Assembly (NCBI GenBank): GCA_964483105.1
Contig: CAYZZU010000002.1
Coordinates: 1 to 64,000, forward strand
Source of the DNA: CAYZZU01 sp964483105
GTDB lineage: Bacteria; CG2-30-53-67
Reading direction: 5' to 3'
Length of the DNA stretch: 64,000 bases
The position numbers were made by a program, and so were the translations under genes. Under the pieces are notes generated by a model, which saw only the letters and a list, made by a program, of their open reading frames with translations, made no database searches and had not been told where the DNA came from. Of the stretch, positions 35,077-43,645 are shown one piece after another. Position 1 is the first letter of the stretch; each line of letters begins with the position of its first letter.

Positions 35077-36846
35077 CTACCCGACCCGAACGTTGAGTCT
35101 TCCTCCCCGCATCCCGGGATAATATTTGACCATCCGCAACTTGGTCCCTACCCGGGCATTTTCGAAGACTGCCTCGTCGACCAGATTTCGAATCAGCGCG
35201 AGCCCCCATCCTCGCCGGGACGGACTTCGATCGCCTTGCCCCGCCAAGGGAGGAGAAATCTTGGACGGATCGAAGGAGCACCCCTTGTCTTCCACAATCA
35301 CGGTCAATTTTTCATGGTCGAGAATAAAGGTAATGTAAATTTTTCCATCTTCGCTTCCGCTGTGTTCAAAGGAATTGATACAGGCTTCAATCAAAGCCAT
35401 TCGGATCTTTCCAATCTCTTCATCCGGGAAATCGGCCCTTTCCGCGACCTGTTCCAGCGCCCGCGCTGCAACCAACTCCGTTTCCGACACCATGGGAAGT
35501 ACCAATCCGAAAGAAACCCGCTGGCCTTCATCACGTTCCGGACCCCCTCCGTTCACCTTTTTCAACCCGGTCAGGATCGGAATGTCGCGAGACTCCTGGA
35601 ACACCCCTTTCCGGATCGAGTTCATGTCCGCGCCCCTCAGCCAGAAATCATGGGCGACCCGGAGAAAATCCGCCAGAACGGGATCATCCGAACGGACGAC
35701 CATCCCGTAATTTTCCCGGAGCAGTCCCGAGGCGTCCAGTCCGGCGATGATCCCACGGACACGTGAAAGATCCATAAAAACCCGTTTGGCCACTTCCTCG
35801 ATTCGCAACGTACGCCCCTCCTTCAGGGGGGCAAGAGTCAGAATACGGATCGCGTCCCGTTTCGTGAAGGGACCGTTACAACAATGATTGAAGATCGTAT
35901 CAAAATAAAAAGCGATCTCACCGCTGGAAATCTCCTGGAAATAAAGATCCCGAAGCACACCCGGACGAGTCAGCGTAATCCTCTCATGCTGAGCCCTCCG
36001 AACCACACAGAGCATGTAAAAGGGGATCCCGTGGAAACGATCGATCTCCTCTTTTACGATTTCGCGATCGGCTTCCACCCTGTAACGTTCACACAAGCCG
36101 AGAAAAGTGATCAGCGCCTTTTCAGAATTCATGCCGCGAAGAGACATACGGCGGACTTGACCGGCCATCGACTCCGTTCCGAGATAATCCCGCTCCAGAA
36201 TTCCGGATAGCCCGGTAAACAGATGGGGTGCCTTTCGGGATTCCATGACGCCGGGAAACAGTTCAAAGAGCGGCCTGCAGTTCGGCCAACGCATCCGGAA
36301 AATCAGGTGAAAATGATCCAGGAGCACACCGGCGCATCCCGTGGAATGTCCGGCCAGAATCTCCGGGGCCTGCAGAGCCAGGAGAACCAAACCGGTCCGG
36401 TCGGGGTCCTCCACGGCCTCTTCATACTCCTCCATAAGCCGATGAAGCACAGAATCGGAATGCCCCTCCGCCATTTTCTTCGTACTCTGAAAACTCGTCA
36501 TCCTGGAGCCCAGGAGAGACGGGTCTTTCTCCCGGAAGGCCATATACTGGTGGATCATGCTGGAGAGATATTCCTGAGCGAAGCGGAGCGGATCGGAATA
36601 CAACCTTTCGAAACGATAGTAGAAAGGGAGAATCCTGTCCTGGTTTAAAAAAAGTTCCTTGAAGACACGTTTGATCATCTCACTGGTGCCCACACGACGG
36701 GGCCCCAGCAACACACAACTCTGAACAGGATAATCGGGAACACGAGAGAAGAGCTCAAGGAGGCTCAGGATTTCGTCCCGGCGGTCAAAGAACAAATCCC
36801 CCGGGATCATTCGTAAGCTGTCTTCTACTAAAGCGTCTCTGTCCAT
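35077..36846 (-). CDS. P-loop-like ATPase fused to an RsbW-type anti-sigma kinase domain
   Basis: 589 residues. N-terminal region (about 20-400) looks like an AAA/STAND-type ATPase, but the Walker A reads GPRRVGTSEM (48-57): the lysine expected after GPRRVG is a threonine. A winged-helix-like stretch (TKRDAIRILTLAPL, VAKRVFMDLSRVRGIIAGL) follows. C-terminal HATPase_c of RsbW/SpoIIAB type (about 440-575): N-box Glu 487/Asn 491 (ALIEACINSFEHS), G1 box EDKGCSFD, and GWGLALIRNLV. Flanked by two STAS genes, so it is probably the kinase core of a partner-switching complex with the N-terminal part as sensor or scaffold. Start codon has a poor ribosome site. Confidence 0.78.
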   Translation of the reverse strand: MDRDALVEDSLRMIPGDLFFDRRDEILSLLELFSRVPDYPVQSCVLLGPRRVGTSEMIKRVFKELFLNQDRILPFYYRFERLYSDPLRFAQEYLSSMIHQYMAFREKDPSLLGSRMTSFQSTKKMAEGHSDSVLHRLMEEYEEAVEDPDRTGLVLLALQAPEILAGHSTGCAGVLLDHFHLIFRMRWPNCRPLFELFPGVMESRKAPHLFTGLSGILERDYLGTESMAGQVRRMSLRGMNSEKALITFLGLCERYRVEADREIVKEEIDRFHGIPFYMLCVVRRAQHERITLTRPGVLRDLYFQEISSGEIAFYFDTIFNHCCNGPFTKRDAIRILTLAPLKEGRTLRIEEVAKRVFMDLSRVRGIIAGLDASGLLRENYGMVVRSDDPVLADFLRVAHDFWLRGADMNSIRKGVFQESRDIPILTGLKKVNGGGPERDEGQRVSFGLVLPMVSETELVAARALEQVAERADFPDEEIGKIRMALIEACINSFEHSGSEDGKIYITFILDHEKLTVIVEDKGCSFDPSKISPPLAGQGDRSPSRRGWGLALIRNLVDEAVFENARVGTKLRMVKYYPGMRGGRLNVRVG

Positions 36847-36896
36847 CCTCTGAGCTTTTCAGCCGGGCAATGCAGGCAGTTGATGAAATGACAGAT

Positions 36897-36925
36897 ATAG
36901 TATCGCAAAAAAAAATGGAACACAA
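36897..36925 (-). promoter_or_regulatory. Possible promoter for the ATPase/RsbW gene
   Basis: Minus-strand TTGTGT (36920-36925), 17-base spacer containing a T9 tract, TACTAT (36897-36902). Predicted start near 36890, about 45 bases before the ATG. Confidence 0.4.
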
Positions 36926-37038
36926 GATTTTTCCTGACTTTTTTCCACGAAAGGGATCGGCCGAAAATCAAAAGCAGAGGAGAAAAGAATCTCGTGAAAA
37001 GAAATCGCCGGAAAGAACGCCGTATCCCGATGCGGAAC

Positions 37039-37365
37039 TCAATGAACGGTAGCTGAAGAAAAGGGATGGCCCATGTTTTGGGCGCGGGCCTGATAATACG
37101 CCCGGACCTTCTCCGGCAGGCCGATCACATAAAAATAAGTCCCACGGCCGGAGTATCCCATCAGGCTGTTCATCAACATGACAATTCCCGATTCATCCAT
37201 GGTGTCCACCTGAGACAGATTGATGGAAACCGCGCTCGGATGCCGCTGGATAATCGGCGCCAGGGTCTTCTGAAACTCTGCCGACGTTACGCCCGTGAAC
37301 TCCCCTTTCACATTCAGGATGAAGGTATGATCTTCGATCTTTCGGACATCAATCTTGAACATCAT
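37039..37365 (-). CDS. STAS-domain anti-sigma-factor antagonist
   Basis: 108 residues, a single STAS domain with the canonical serine near residue 59 (VDTMDESGIVML). Two adjacent ATGs (37365 and 37362); the second has better spacing from GAGAGG. Closest in motif to SpoIIAA/RsbV. Carries its own sigma-70-type promoter. With the RsbW fusion and the second STAS protein it forms a three-part module. Confidence 0.9.
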   Translation of the reverse strand: MMFKIDVRKIEDHTFILNVKGEFTGVTSAEFQKTLAPIIQRHPSAVSINLSQVDTMDESGIVMLMNSLMGYSGRGTYFYVIGLPEKVRAYYQARAQNMGHPFSSATVH

Positions 37366-37397
37366 GAACCTCTCTTTCAGGAATATAACGGATTCAT

Positions 37398-37426
37398 AAT
37401 ATATTCTATTCAGAATTTTTTTTCAA
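37398..37426 (-). promoter_or_regulatory. Sigma-70-type promoter for the upstream STAS gene
   Basis: Minus-strand TTGAAA (37421-37426), 17-base spacer, TATATT (37398-37403); five of six in the -10 box. Predicted start near 37391, 26 bases before the ATG. Confidence 0.65.
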
Positions 37427-37439
37427 GATCCACCCCGGC

Positions 37440-37461
37440 AAAGTGTGCAAATCTACACTTT
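37440..37461. promoter_or_regulatory. Inverted repeat at about -60 of the STAS promoter
   Basis: AAAGTGT, 8-base spacer, ACACTTT: a perfect 7-bp inverted repeat centred about 60 bases before the predicted transcription start, a common activator position. Could also be a weak terminator for mnmA, whose stop codon is at 37549. Confidence 0.4.
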
Positions 37462-37548
37462 CGAATGCCTTTTACCTCCAGAACCGCAAATACGGATTCC
37501 CCTCCCGAAACCGGAACGGCGATTTCAGTGGAATCCTCACCGTTCCGG

Positions 37549-38673
37549 TCAAGAAGAGAGATCCGGTTCCACTTTCTCGATCACCCCCCCACCCAGAACC
37601 ACGTCTTTCTCGTAGAATACCATCGATTGTCCCGGGGTGATAGCCTCCTGAGGTTCCTGAAAAGTCACAAGACACGTCTCATGCGATTCTCCGGTGAACT
37701 CCAGGCGGATCCCGGCCTCCCGATGACGGTAACGGATCCGGGCGGAGACCCGTGCGGCCCCCGAAGGAGGCACACCCGCTATCCAGTTGATCCCAGAGAC
37801 CAGCGCTTTCCTTTTGAGAAGGTCCTCTTTGGGCCCCGCAATCACGACATTTTCTCCGGGACGGATTCCAACCACATAAAGCGGCACCGTATGGGAGATC
37901 CCCAACCCCCTGCGCTGCCCGATCGTATAGTTCATATAACCCGGATGCGTGCCGAGGACTTTCCCGGAAGTATCGAGGACCTTCCCTTCCTTCCACTGCC
38001 CGGGAAACCGCCTTCGCAAAAAAGAGGCATAGTCATGGTCCGGGATAAAGCAGATTTCCTGACTCTCCGGCTTCCGGGCCACCGGGAGGCGGTACCGTTC
38101 GGCCAGGCACCGAATTTCAGACTTGGTATACCCGCCCACCGGAAAGAGGAGACGGGAAAGTACCGGCTGGGTCACCCCATAGAGGAAATAGGACTGATCC
38201 TTGGACGGATCCTTCCCCTTTTTTAAGAGATAGGTCCCGCTCTTTTTATCAAAGGCGATTCTTGCGTAATGCCCGGTGGCCATGTAGGCGCAACCAAGTC
38301 TCTCCGCCTCCCGGAGAAAGTGGTTGAACTTGAGTCGCGTGTTGCAGAGAACACAGGGATTGGGGGTACGCCCGTGACGGTATTCAACACAGAAATCGTC
38401 CACAACTTCCAGCTTGAAATATTTCTGAAATTCCAGAATACGGTAGTCGATCCGAAGCCGCTCGCAAACCGCCATGGCATCCTCCACGGCGGACAGGGAA
38501 CAACAGATCCGCGGGTGAGCTTCTCCTCTCTCTCTCCCCTCATCCCAGATCTTCATCGTCGCGCCGATCGGCTCAAAGCCCTGTTCCTTGAGTAGAGCGG
38601 CGGAAACCGAACTGTCCACACCGCCACTCATGGCAACCAACACGGATGATCCTTTGGGGTTCATTCTTTCCAT
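37549..38673 (-). CDS. mnmA: tRNA-specific 2-thiouridylase MnmA
   Basis: 374 residues from ATG 38673, preceded by GGAGG; the frame extends to 38706 but that codon coincides with the predicted transcription start. Adds sulfur at C2 of U34 in Lys/Glu/Gln tRNAs. PP-loop motif AMSGGVDSS near the N-terminus, first catalytic Cys in TPNPCVLCN, second in SQEICFIPD, and the TIGQRRGLG loop. Diverges from lptF with a 150-base shared control region. Confidence 0.96.
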   Translation of the reverse strand: MERMNPKGSSVLVAMSGGVDSSVSAALLKEQGFEPIGATMKIWDEGRERGEAHPRICCSLSAVEDAMAVCERLRIDYRILEFQKYFKLEVVDDFCVEYRHGRTPNPCVLCNTRLKFNHFLREAERLGCAYMATGHYARIAFDKKSGTYLLKKGKDPSKDQSYFLYGVTQPVLSRLLFPVGGYTKSEIRCLAERYRLPVARKPESQEICFIPDHDYASFLRRRFPGQWKEGKVLDTSGKVLGTHPGYMNYTIGQRRGLGISHTVPLYVVGIRPGENVVIAGPKEDLLKRKALVSGINWIAGVPPSGAARVSARIRYRHREAGIRLEFTGESHETCLVTFQEPQEAITPGQSMVFYEKDVVLGGGVIEKVEPDLSS

Positions 38674-38714
38674 GCTCCCTCCAGGGGGTCCTCCCCATAT
38701 TCCCAAGCGAACGC

Positions 38715-38743
38715 ATCATAACAAAACCGCTGTGCCGGCACAA
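38715..38743 (-). promoter_or_regulatory. Promoter for mnmA
   Basis: Minus-strand TTGTGC (38738-38743), 17-base spacer, TATGAT (38715-38720). Predicted start near 38708. Confidence 0.45.
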
Positions 38744-38760
38744 TCTCAATCAGAAAGAGG

Positions 38761-38789
38761 TTTACAAGGATGGAGTATCACGTTAGGAT
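38761..38789 (+). promoter_or_regulatory. Promoter for lptF-lptG
   Basis: TTTACA (38761-38766), 17-base spacer, TAGGAT (38784-38789). Predicted start near 38796, 30 bases before the lptF ATG. Confidence 0.5.
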
Positions 38790-38825
38790 AAAGCCGTTTC
38801 GAGATCGTTGGGAGGTCTTTCTGCC

Positions 38826-40025
38826 ATGTTCCGCATCATGCCACGCTATGTCCGGAATGAGTTGATCCCACCCCTGGTACTCTCTCTCTTTGTCTTCACA
38901 TCCGTTCTTTTCATGCGGAAGGCACTGGAAATCTCCGACTTGATCATCTCCAAAGGAGTGGGGGGAGGCGTTCTCTTCAGAATCATTCTCTATACTCTCC
39001 CCTCTCTTCTGTGGATGACCATACCCATGGCCTTCCTCATGGCTACGTTGACCTCTCTCGGAAGACTTTCTTCCGATAATGAAACCCTGGCGATGTTCTC
39101 CCTCGGAATGGGAATTTCAAACTTCCTCAAACCGATCCTGACCCTGGGTCTCCTTCTCTGCGTTCTGAATTTCCTGATCGGAGCCTTGGGCGTACCCTGG
39201 GGCAGGAGTTCCCTGAACCGGGTATTCTACGAACTCCTCCGGGGAAAGGCTACCTCGGGGATCCAGCCCGGCACCTTCAACGACATCTTTCCGGACCTGG
39301 TCATCTATGCGGACCGGGTGGAGGGAAACGGGAACATTCTGGAGAACGTGATGATCGCCGACTACCGGGGGGAAGTTCCGGAAACCATCATCGCGGAACA
39401 GGGAAAGATCGAAACCGACCCTTCCACGCTGATCAGTATTCTGAATCTCACCAACGGATCCGTTCATCACTACCGCGTCGGCGAGACCCTGTACAGATTG
39501 ATCCACTTTGATCAGTACAGACTTTCCCTGGATTCCGGATCATCCTCTTCCCGGCGTACCTTCCTGCCCACCGAGAAAAAACCGACTGAAATGACTTTCT
39601 CCGAATTAAAATCCGCAGCCGAATCCGACCCCGATCAGGCCAGGATCTACCGAATTCAATATCATGAAAAGTTCGCCCTGCCCTTCTCTTGCATCGTGTT
39701 CGGAATTATCGCCATTCCTTTTGGAATCCGTATCAAGCGAAGCGGGAAAGTCATCGGATTCTCCTGGAGCCTGCTGATTGTCTTCTGCTATTACATCCTC
39801 CTGGGAGCGGGACGCAACCTGGGATCTCAGGGATTGCTTCCACCAGTGATCGCCGCCTGGGTTCCCAATCTGGTGTTCGGCCTTTTCGGAACGGTTTCCC
39901 TGGTGCAGGCCTCCCGGAGAATCCCGGCCGCCCCCGGCACAATCGGGTCGCGATTCAGCCGGATACGAAAAGACCTGTCAACCCGTTTCCGGAAGATCCG
40001 CGGGTCCGGAGACACGGGGTCGTGA
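38826..40025 (+). CDS. lptF: LPS export ABC transporter permease LptF
   Basis: 399 residues from ATG 38826; an in-frame TTG at 38808 overlaps the GGGAGG ribosome site and is rejected. Three TM helices, a periplasmic jellyroll-like domain (FPDLVIYADRVEGNGNILENVMI), then three TM helices with FGIIAIPFGIRIKRSGK, the YjgP/YjgQ pattern. Works with LptG and LptB2 to extract lipopolysaccharide from the inner membrane. lptG follows by 43 bases. Confidence 0.93.
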   Translation: MFRIMPRYVRNELIPPLVLSLFVFTSVLFMRKALEISDLIISKGVGGGVLFRIILYTLPSLLWMTIPMAFLMATLTSLGRLSSDNETLAMFSLGMGISNFLKPILTLGLLLCVLNFLIGALGVPWGRSSLNRVFYELLRGKATSGIQPGTFNDIFPDLVIYADRVEGNGNILENVMIADYRGEVPETIIAEQGKIETDPSTLISILNLTNGSVHHYRVGETLYRLIHFDQYRLSLDSGSSSSRRTFLPTEKKPTEMTFSELKSAAESDPDQARIYRIQYHEKFALPFSCIVFGIIAIPFGIRIKRSGKVIGFSWSLLIVFCYYILLGAGRNLGSQGLLPPVIAAWVPNLVFGLFGTVSLVQASRRIPAAPGTIGSRFSRIRKDLSTRFRKIRGSGDTGS

Positions 40026-40068
40026 ATTCTGCCCCCATCCTACCTTCCCATCAAAGGACGAGTCGGTC

Positions 40069-41151
40069 ATGAACACCCTTTCCCGATATGTCGCAAAGGA
40101 GTTTCTCAGAATCTTCCTGCTGACTTTTTCGGCTGTCACGCTGATCTATCTCCTGGCGCACTTCCTCGGTAGACTTGACGAATGGATCCAGTTCCATGCC
40201 TCGCCTCATCTGATTCTCACCCTGATCCTTCTGAGAATTCCTCGTATCTTCTACGAGGTGCTGCCGATTGTAATCCTGTTGACCACCCTCATCACCTGCG
40301 GGCTGTTCGCCCGGAACAACGAAATCATAGCCATGCGGGCCTGCGGGATCGGCCTCAGAAGAGTTCTGATCCCGATCGGAACGGTCTCTATCTGCCTTGT
40401 GTGCATCTCCCTGATCGACGTGAACTGGATGATTCCCTTCACGAATCGGCGGATCAGCTACCTGGATGATGTCGCACTGAAGAAACGGCCCCATCTCCTG
40501 GCGCTCGAAAAAAACCGGATCTGGCTGCGTTCCGGTCCGAATAGTTTCTGCAATATACAGAAAGTCAACCCCCGGCACGGAGTTCTCTATAACGTGACCC
40601 TTTTCGCCTTCAATCAGCAATTCGAGCTCGTCAAAAGAATCGACGCCGAGCAAGTGAAGTGGAACGGGGAAACATGGATGACAAAACAGGGAAGGGAATG
40701 GACGTTTAATCATTCCGGCGAGATCGTAAAGGACCGCCCCTTTCAGGGTCCCTTCCCGTTAGAAAGGCCCCTGGACCAGATTCTCCACGTGGAAAAATCT
40801 TCCGATGAAATGGGATATCAGGAGATCAAGGACTATATCCAGATCATGAAACAAAACGGATTCCCGACCGTCGGTTACGAGGTCGATCTCGCGGCCAGAA
40901 GTTCCTATTCCACGATCAGTCTGGTCATGGTCCTGCTCGGCGTCCCCTTCGCGCTCTATACCTTTCGAAGCGGCGGGGTATCCATCGGCATCGTCTGGAG
41001 CCTGTTGATCGGATTTCTCTACTGGCTGGCCTTTGCCATAGGGATTTCTCTCGGGCATGCCGGGATCCTCCCCCCCCTCTGGTCCGCCTGGATCGTAAAC
41101 CTTCTTTTCGGCACGGTCGCCCTTCTCCGGCTCAACCGGGTCCGTTTCTGA
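40069..41151 (+). CDS. lptG: LPS export ABC transporter permease LptG
   Basis: 360 residues. Same topology as LptF: three TM, periplasmic domain (residues about 120-260, LALEKNRIWLRSG), three TM ending LLFGTVALLRLNRVRF. Start MNTLSRYVAKEFLRIFLLTF is canonical, with AAGGAC upstream. Pair with lptF is evidence that the organism makes LPS or a related outer-membrane glycolipid. Confidence 0.93.
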   Translation: MNTLSRYVAKEFLRIFLLTFSAVTLIYLLAHFLGRLDEWIQFHASPHLILTLILLRIPRIFYEVLPIVILLTTLITCGLFARNNEIIAMRACGIGLRRVLIPIGTVSICLVCISLIDVNWMIPFTNRRISYLDDVALKKRPHLLALEKNRIWLRSGPNSFCNIQKVNPRHGVLYNVTLFAFNQQFELVKRIDAEQVKWNGETWMTKQGREWTFNHSGEIVKDRPFQGPFPLERPLDQILHVEKSSDEMGYQEIKDYIQIMKQNGFPTVGYEVDLAARSSYSTISLVMVLLGVPFALYTFRSGGVSIGIVWSLLIGFLYWLAFAIGISLGHAGILPPLWSAWIVNLLFGTVALLRLNRVRF

Positions 41152-41211
41152 CCCGGACGCTTCACAACCCCCATCCAAACGACTCCGGAAGGCCGCACCC
41201 ACGACAGAACG

Positions 41212-42225
41212 TCATTTCACTCCGGGATCGGCAAGCCTCGCAAATGCCCTCATCTGATCGGGTTTCCCGACACAGATCAAACGGTCCCCGGCAACCAGAA
41301 CCGTTTCAGGAGTAAGACTCGTGATCAACTGTCCGCCTTCCTTCTTGACGGCCACGATCAGGATTCCCAACTCCTCACGGATCCGGGATTGACGAATCTG
41401 CAACCCATTGTACCCCGAATCTTCGGATATCCGCACGGCATCGAGCTTGAAATCCAATCCGGCTTCCTGACTGACGGCCGTTTCCAGAAAACTCGAAACA
41501 TGAGGACGAAAGATCGCCTGGGCAATTTTTGCAGCACTGATTTTGTAAGGGGAGACTACCAGATCGGCTCCGGCCTTCCTGAGCTTTTTCTCCGATCCCT
41601 CCTCACCGGAACGAGTCATGATCCTCAGACCGGGATTCATCACGCGGGCCGAAAGCACGATAAAAAGATTCTCGGCGTCGGAACTCACCCCGACGATCAA
41701 GCCCGCCGCCCGTTCAATCCCGGCGGCCGTCATCACCTCATCATTCGTCGCGTCTCCCTGGATCACCATAAATTCCTTCTCCTGAATTTCCGTAACCACC
41801 TCCGGATTTTTTTCCACTACGACAAAGGGATAATGGGCCGCGGCAAATTCAGAACAGATATGTTTCCCCATCCGGCCGTAACCACAGATGATATGGTGTC
41901 CATTCAACCGATTGATTTTCGCATTCACTTTTCTCCTCCCCAATATCCCCCGGATCTCACCTTCCAGGATAATACCGATGGCCGTTTTCAAGACATACGC
42001 CACTGTGCCCACACCGATCAGGATGAGAAGGATCGTAAAAATCCGTCCGCCCCGGTCCATTTCGTGGACTTCCCTGAACCCGATAGTGGAAAGGGTAATC
42101 ACAGTCATATAAAGAGAATCCAGAACCCCCCATCTTTCGAGAACCATGTATCCGAATGTTCCGAAAAACAGAATCAAGCCAAGGATACTGATGGAAACTT
42201 TCAGTTTCTTGATCGGATCGGCCAA
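41212..42225 (-). CDS. Two-TM ion channel with RCK (TrkA-N/TrkA-C) domains
   Basis: 337 residues from TTG 42225, which has AGGAG seven bases upstream; a GTG at 42255 overlapping the previous stop (GTGA) is an alternative. TM1 about 8-28, pore region, TM2 about 63-85, RCK N-domain with HHIICGYGRMGKHICSEF and GDATNDEVMTAAGI, then a TrkA-C domain. The selectivity filter reads TIGFR (47-51) where TVGYG is standard: the last glycine is an arginine. Ion specificity is therefore uncertain. Convergent with lptG. Confidence 0.88.
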   Translation of the reverse strand: MADPIKKLKVSISILGLILFFGTFGYMVLERWGVLDSLYMTVITLSTIGFREVHEMDRGGRIFTILLILIGVGTVAYVLKTAIGIILEGEIRGILGRRKVNAKINRLNGHHIICGYGRMGKHICSEFAAAHYPFVVVEKNPEVVTEIQEKEFMVIQGDATNDEVMTAAGIERAAGLIVGVSSDAENLFIVLSARVMNPGLRIMTRSGEEGSEKKLRKAGADLVVSPYKISAAKIAQAIFRPHVSSFLETAVSQEAGLDFKLDAVRISEDSGYNGLQIRQSRIREELGILIVAVKKEGGQLITSLTPETVLVAGDRLICVGKPDQMRAFARLADPGVK

Positions 42226-42251
42226 AGCAAAACTCCTGAATACCTCTGCAT

Positions 42252-42740
42252 TCACCCACCCTGTCCAATTTCCCGCAGGACACGTGTACAGGTTTCGATC
42301 ATACGACGGACATGGCTTCCCCGCCAGTAGATCCGGCCACAATCCGGACATCGGCTGAATTCCAACTCATTCACCAGAACATATTCCGGGACATCATCCC
42401 GCACGGCTTCCACTTGAGTCCTTTCCAGCAACACATTACACCGGATACAGCGGGTGAGCATCTTCCCCGGATCAGGAGAATAACGACACGCCACCTCTTT
42501 TAACTGAATCAGGGGAGCGTTTCCCCGAACCAGGACATGTTCCGGAAGTCCCCGACGTTTGACCAGACGGGTATCCCGGGTCAGGAGAACACGATGCAGA
42601 TCCAGGGAAACCCTGATCAGCTCAGGATCGGAAACCGGATTGAAATACAGAACATCGAATCCCAGGATCCTCATCCAACGGACCAGACCTCCCAACATCA
42701 TGTCCGCCACGAAGGCCCGGTCCGACCCATTTTGAGCCAA
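42252..42740 (-). CDS. Mut7-C RNase-domain protein with zinc ribbon
   Basis: 162 residues, TTG start with AAGGAGG five bases upstream. N-terminal PIN-like Mut7-C core: FVADMMLGGLVRWMRILGFD with Asp 13 and the LLTRDTRL motif with Asp 56. C-terminal zinc ribbon from C98/C101 and C131/C134. Family members are predicted ribonucleases. The stop overlaps or abuts the channel gene, so the two are probably co-transcribed. Confidence 0.9.
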   Translation of the reverse strand: MAQNGSDRAFVADMMLGGLVRWMRILGFDVLYFNPVSDPELIRVSLDLHRVLLTRDTRLVKRRGLPEHVLVRGNAPLIQLKEVACRYSPDPGKMLTRCIRCNVLLERTQVEAVRDDVPEYVLVNELEFSRCPDCGRIYWRGSHVRRMIETCTRVLREIGQGG

Positions 42741-42955
42741 CGCAACCTCCTTCCGCCGACGGGAGTCCCAAAACCAGCTTTGTGAAAATAACAGATGCCC
42801 GAAAGGGGTGTCAAGCTCCGCATTTAATCCTAAATTAGCGATAGGAGATCAATAAAAACAAAAAGCCCTCTTGGTTTCAAGGTTTATGGTGAGTATACGA
42901 CTCACCTGTAAGGTGAAACCAAAAACCGGGAGGGGGGATGCGCTCTCCACAACCC

Positions 42956-43045
42956 AACCTTTTTGACAGGATGAACCGGATCGACAGGATACGCGAACCC
43001 GACTCCCCCGCGGGGGGGCATCCTCCCTGTCACGCGGCCAAGCAT
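42956..43045 (+). repeat. Dispersed intergenic repeat, copy B
   Basis: AACCTTTTTGACAGGATGAA followed by CCGGATCGACAGGAT, CGAACCCGACTCCCCCGCGG and CCTCCCTGTCA, matching copy A at 17321-17409 in order and orientation. Both copies sit in long gaps next to repair or RNase genes. Confidence 0.8.
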
Positions 43046-43125
43046 CGCAGAAGGAGAGGGGAAAAGGGCGAGATCGTGTGGTTCGACTGAGCTCACCATG
43101 CTCGGAAATCCAAAGTACTGAAACA

Positions 43126-43148
43126 CCCTCTCCCTTGATGGGAGAGGG
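43126..43148. repeat. Perfect 9-bp hairpin of a dispersed element
   Basis: CCCTCTCCC, loop TTGAT, GGGAGAGGG, then AAGGGTGAGGGTGA. A similar but imperfect CCTCTCCC/GGGGAGGGG hairpin follows at about 43231-43250. Confidence 0.6.
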
Positions 43149-43645
43149 AAGGGTGAGGGTGAAATAGGATGACAAACCAAAGTCTTACCCCCCCTCCCCT
43201 CTTCGACGGACTCAGAGCAGGCTTGATCCTCTCCCACCAGGGGAGGGGAAATAAGACTTCTTACGAAGCCATCTTCTTTGAAGCGAGCAAAAAAATGAAC
43301 AAAAACAATTCGTCACCTAATTTCAGGAAGAGCAATGTCCGGGATCGTGTTGCCTACCTTCAACTGGGATTCTGTCAGGACTTCCCTGAATGGTAAAGAA
43401 AACACTCCGGACACTTTTCAAAACGAGCTTCCTCAACAAAACGATCTGAACATTGTCTATCGCTGGATTTGGGTTCAACCCGAATCATCCCGCGCGTAAT
43501 CCCGAAAACATCCCGAAGTCATCCCGAGGCTGAAACCTTTCCCGAGCGTAATGGATCTGATCAAGGGGGCGGAGGTCAGAGGATACGGCTTTTGGAAAAG
43601 AAAAGGCTTGCCAAAGCGCGGGCGCTCTTCAAAATCCGGACGGCC

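Larger units (their letters stand above)
42741..43645. other. 905-base repeat-rich intergenic region, no gene
   Basis: Holds copy B of the dispersed repeat, a perfect CCCTCTCCC hairpin with G-rich tail, a TTCGACTGAGCTCACCATGC motif of the kind often scattered in environmental genomes, a TGTCAGGACT repeat (43372-43391) and four ATCCCG units spaced 11-12 bases apart (43487-43526). Openings here lack ribosome sites and known domains. Confidence 0.6.

Noticed and set aside
43169..43396. 75-codon plus-strand open frame in the 42.7-43.6 kb gap
   Set aside because: Made of dispersed-repeat sequence, no ribosome site, no domain.
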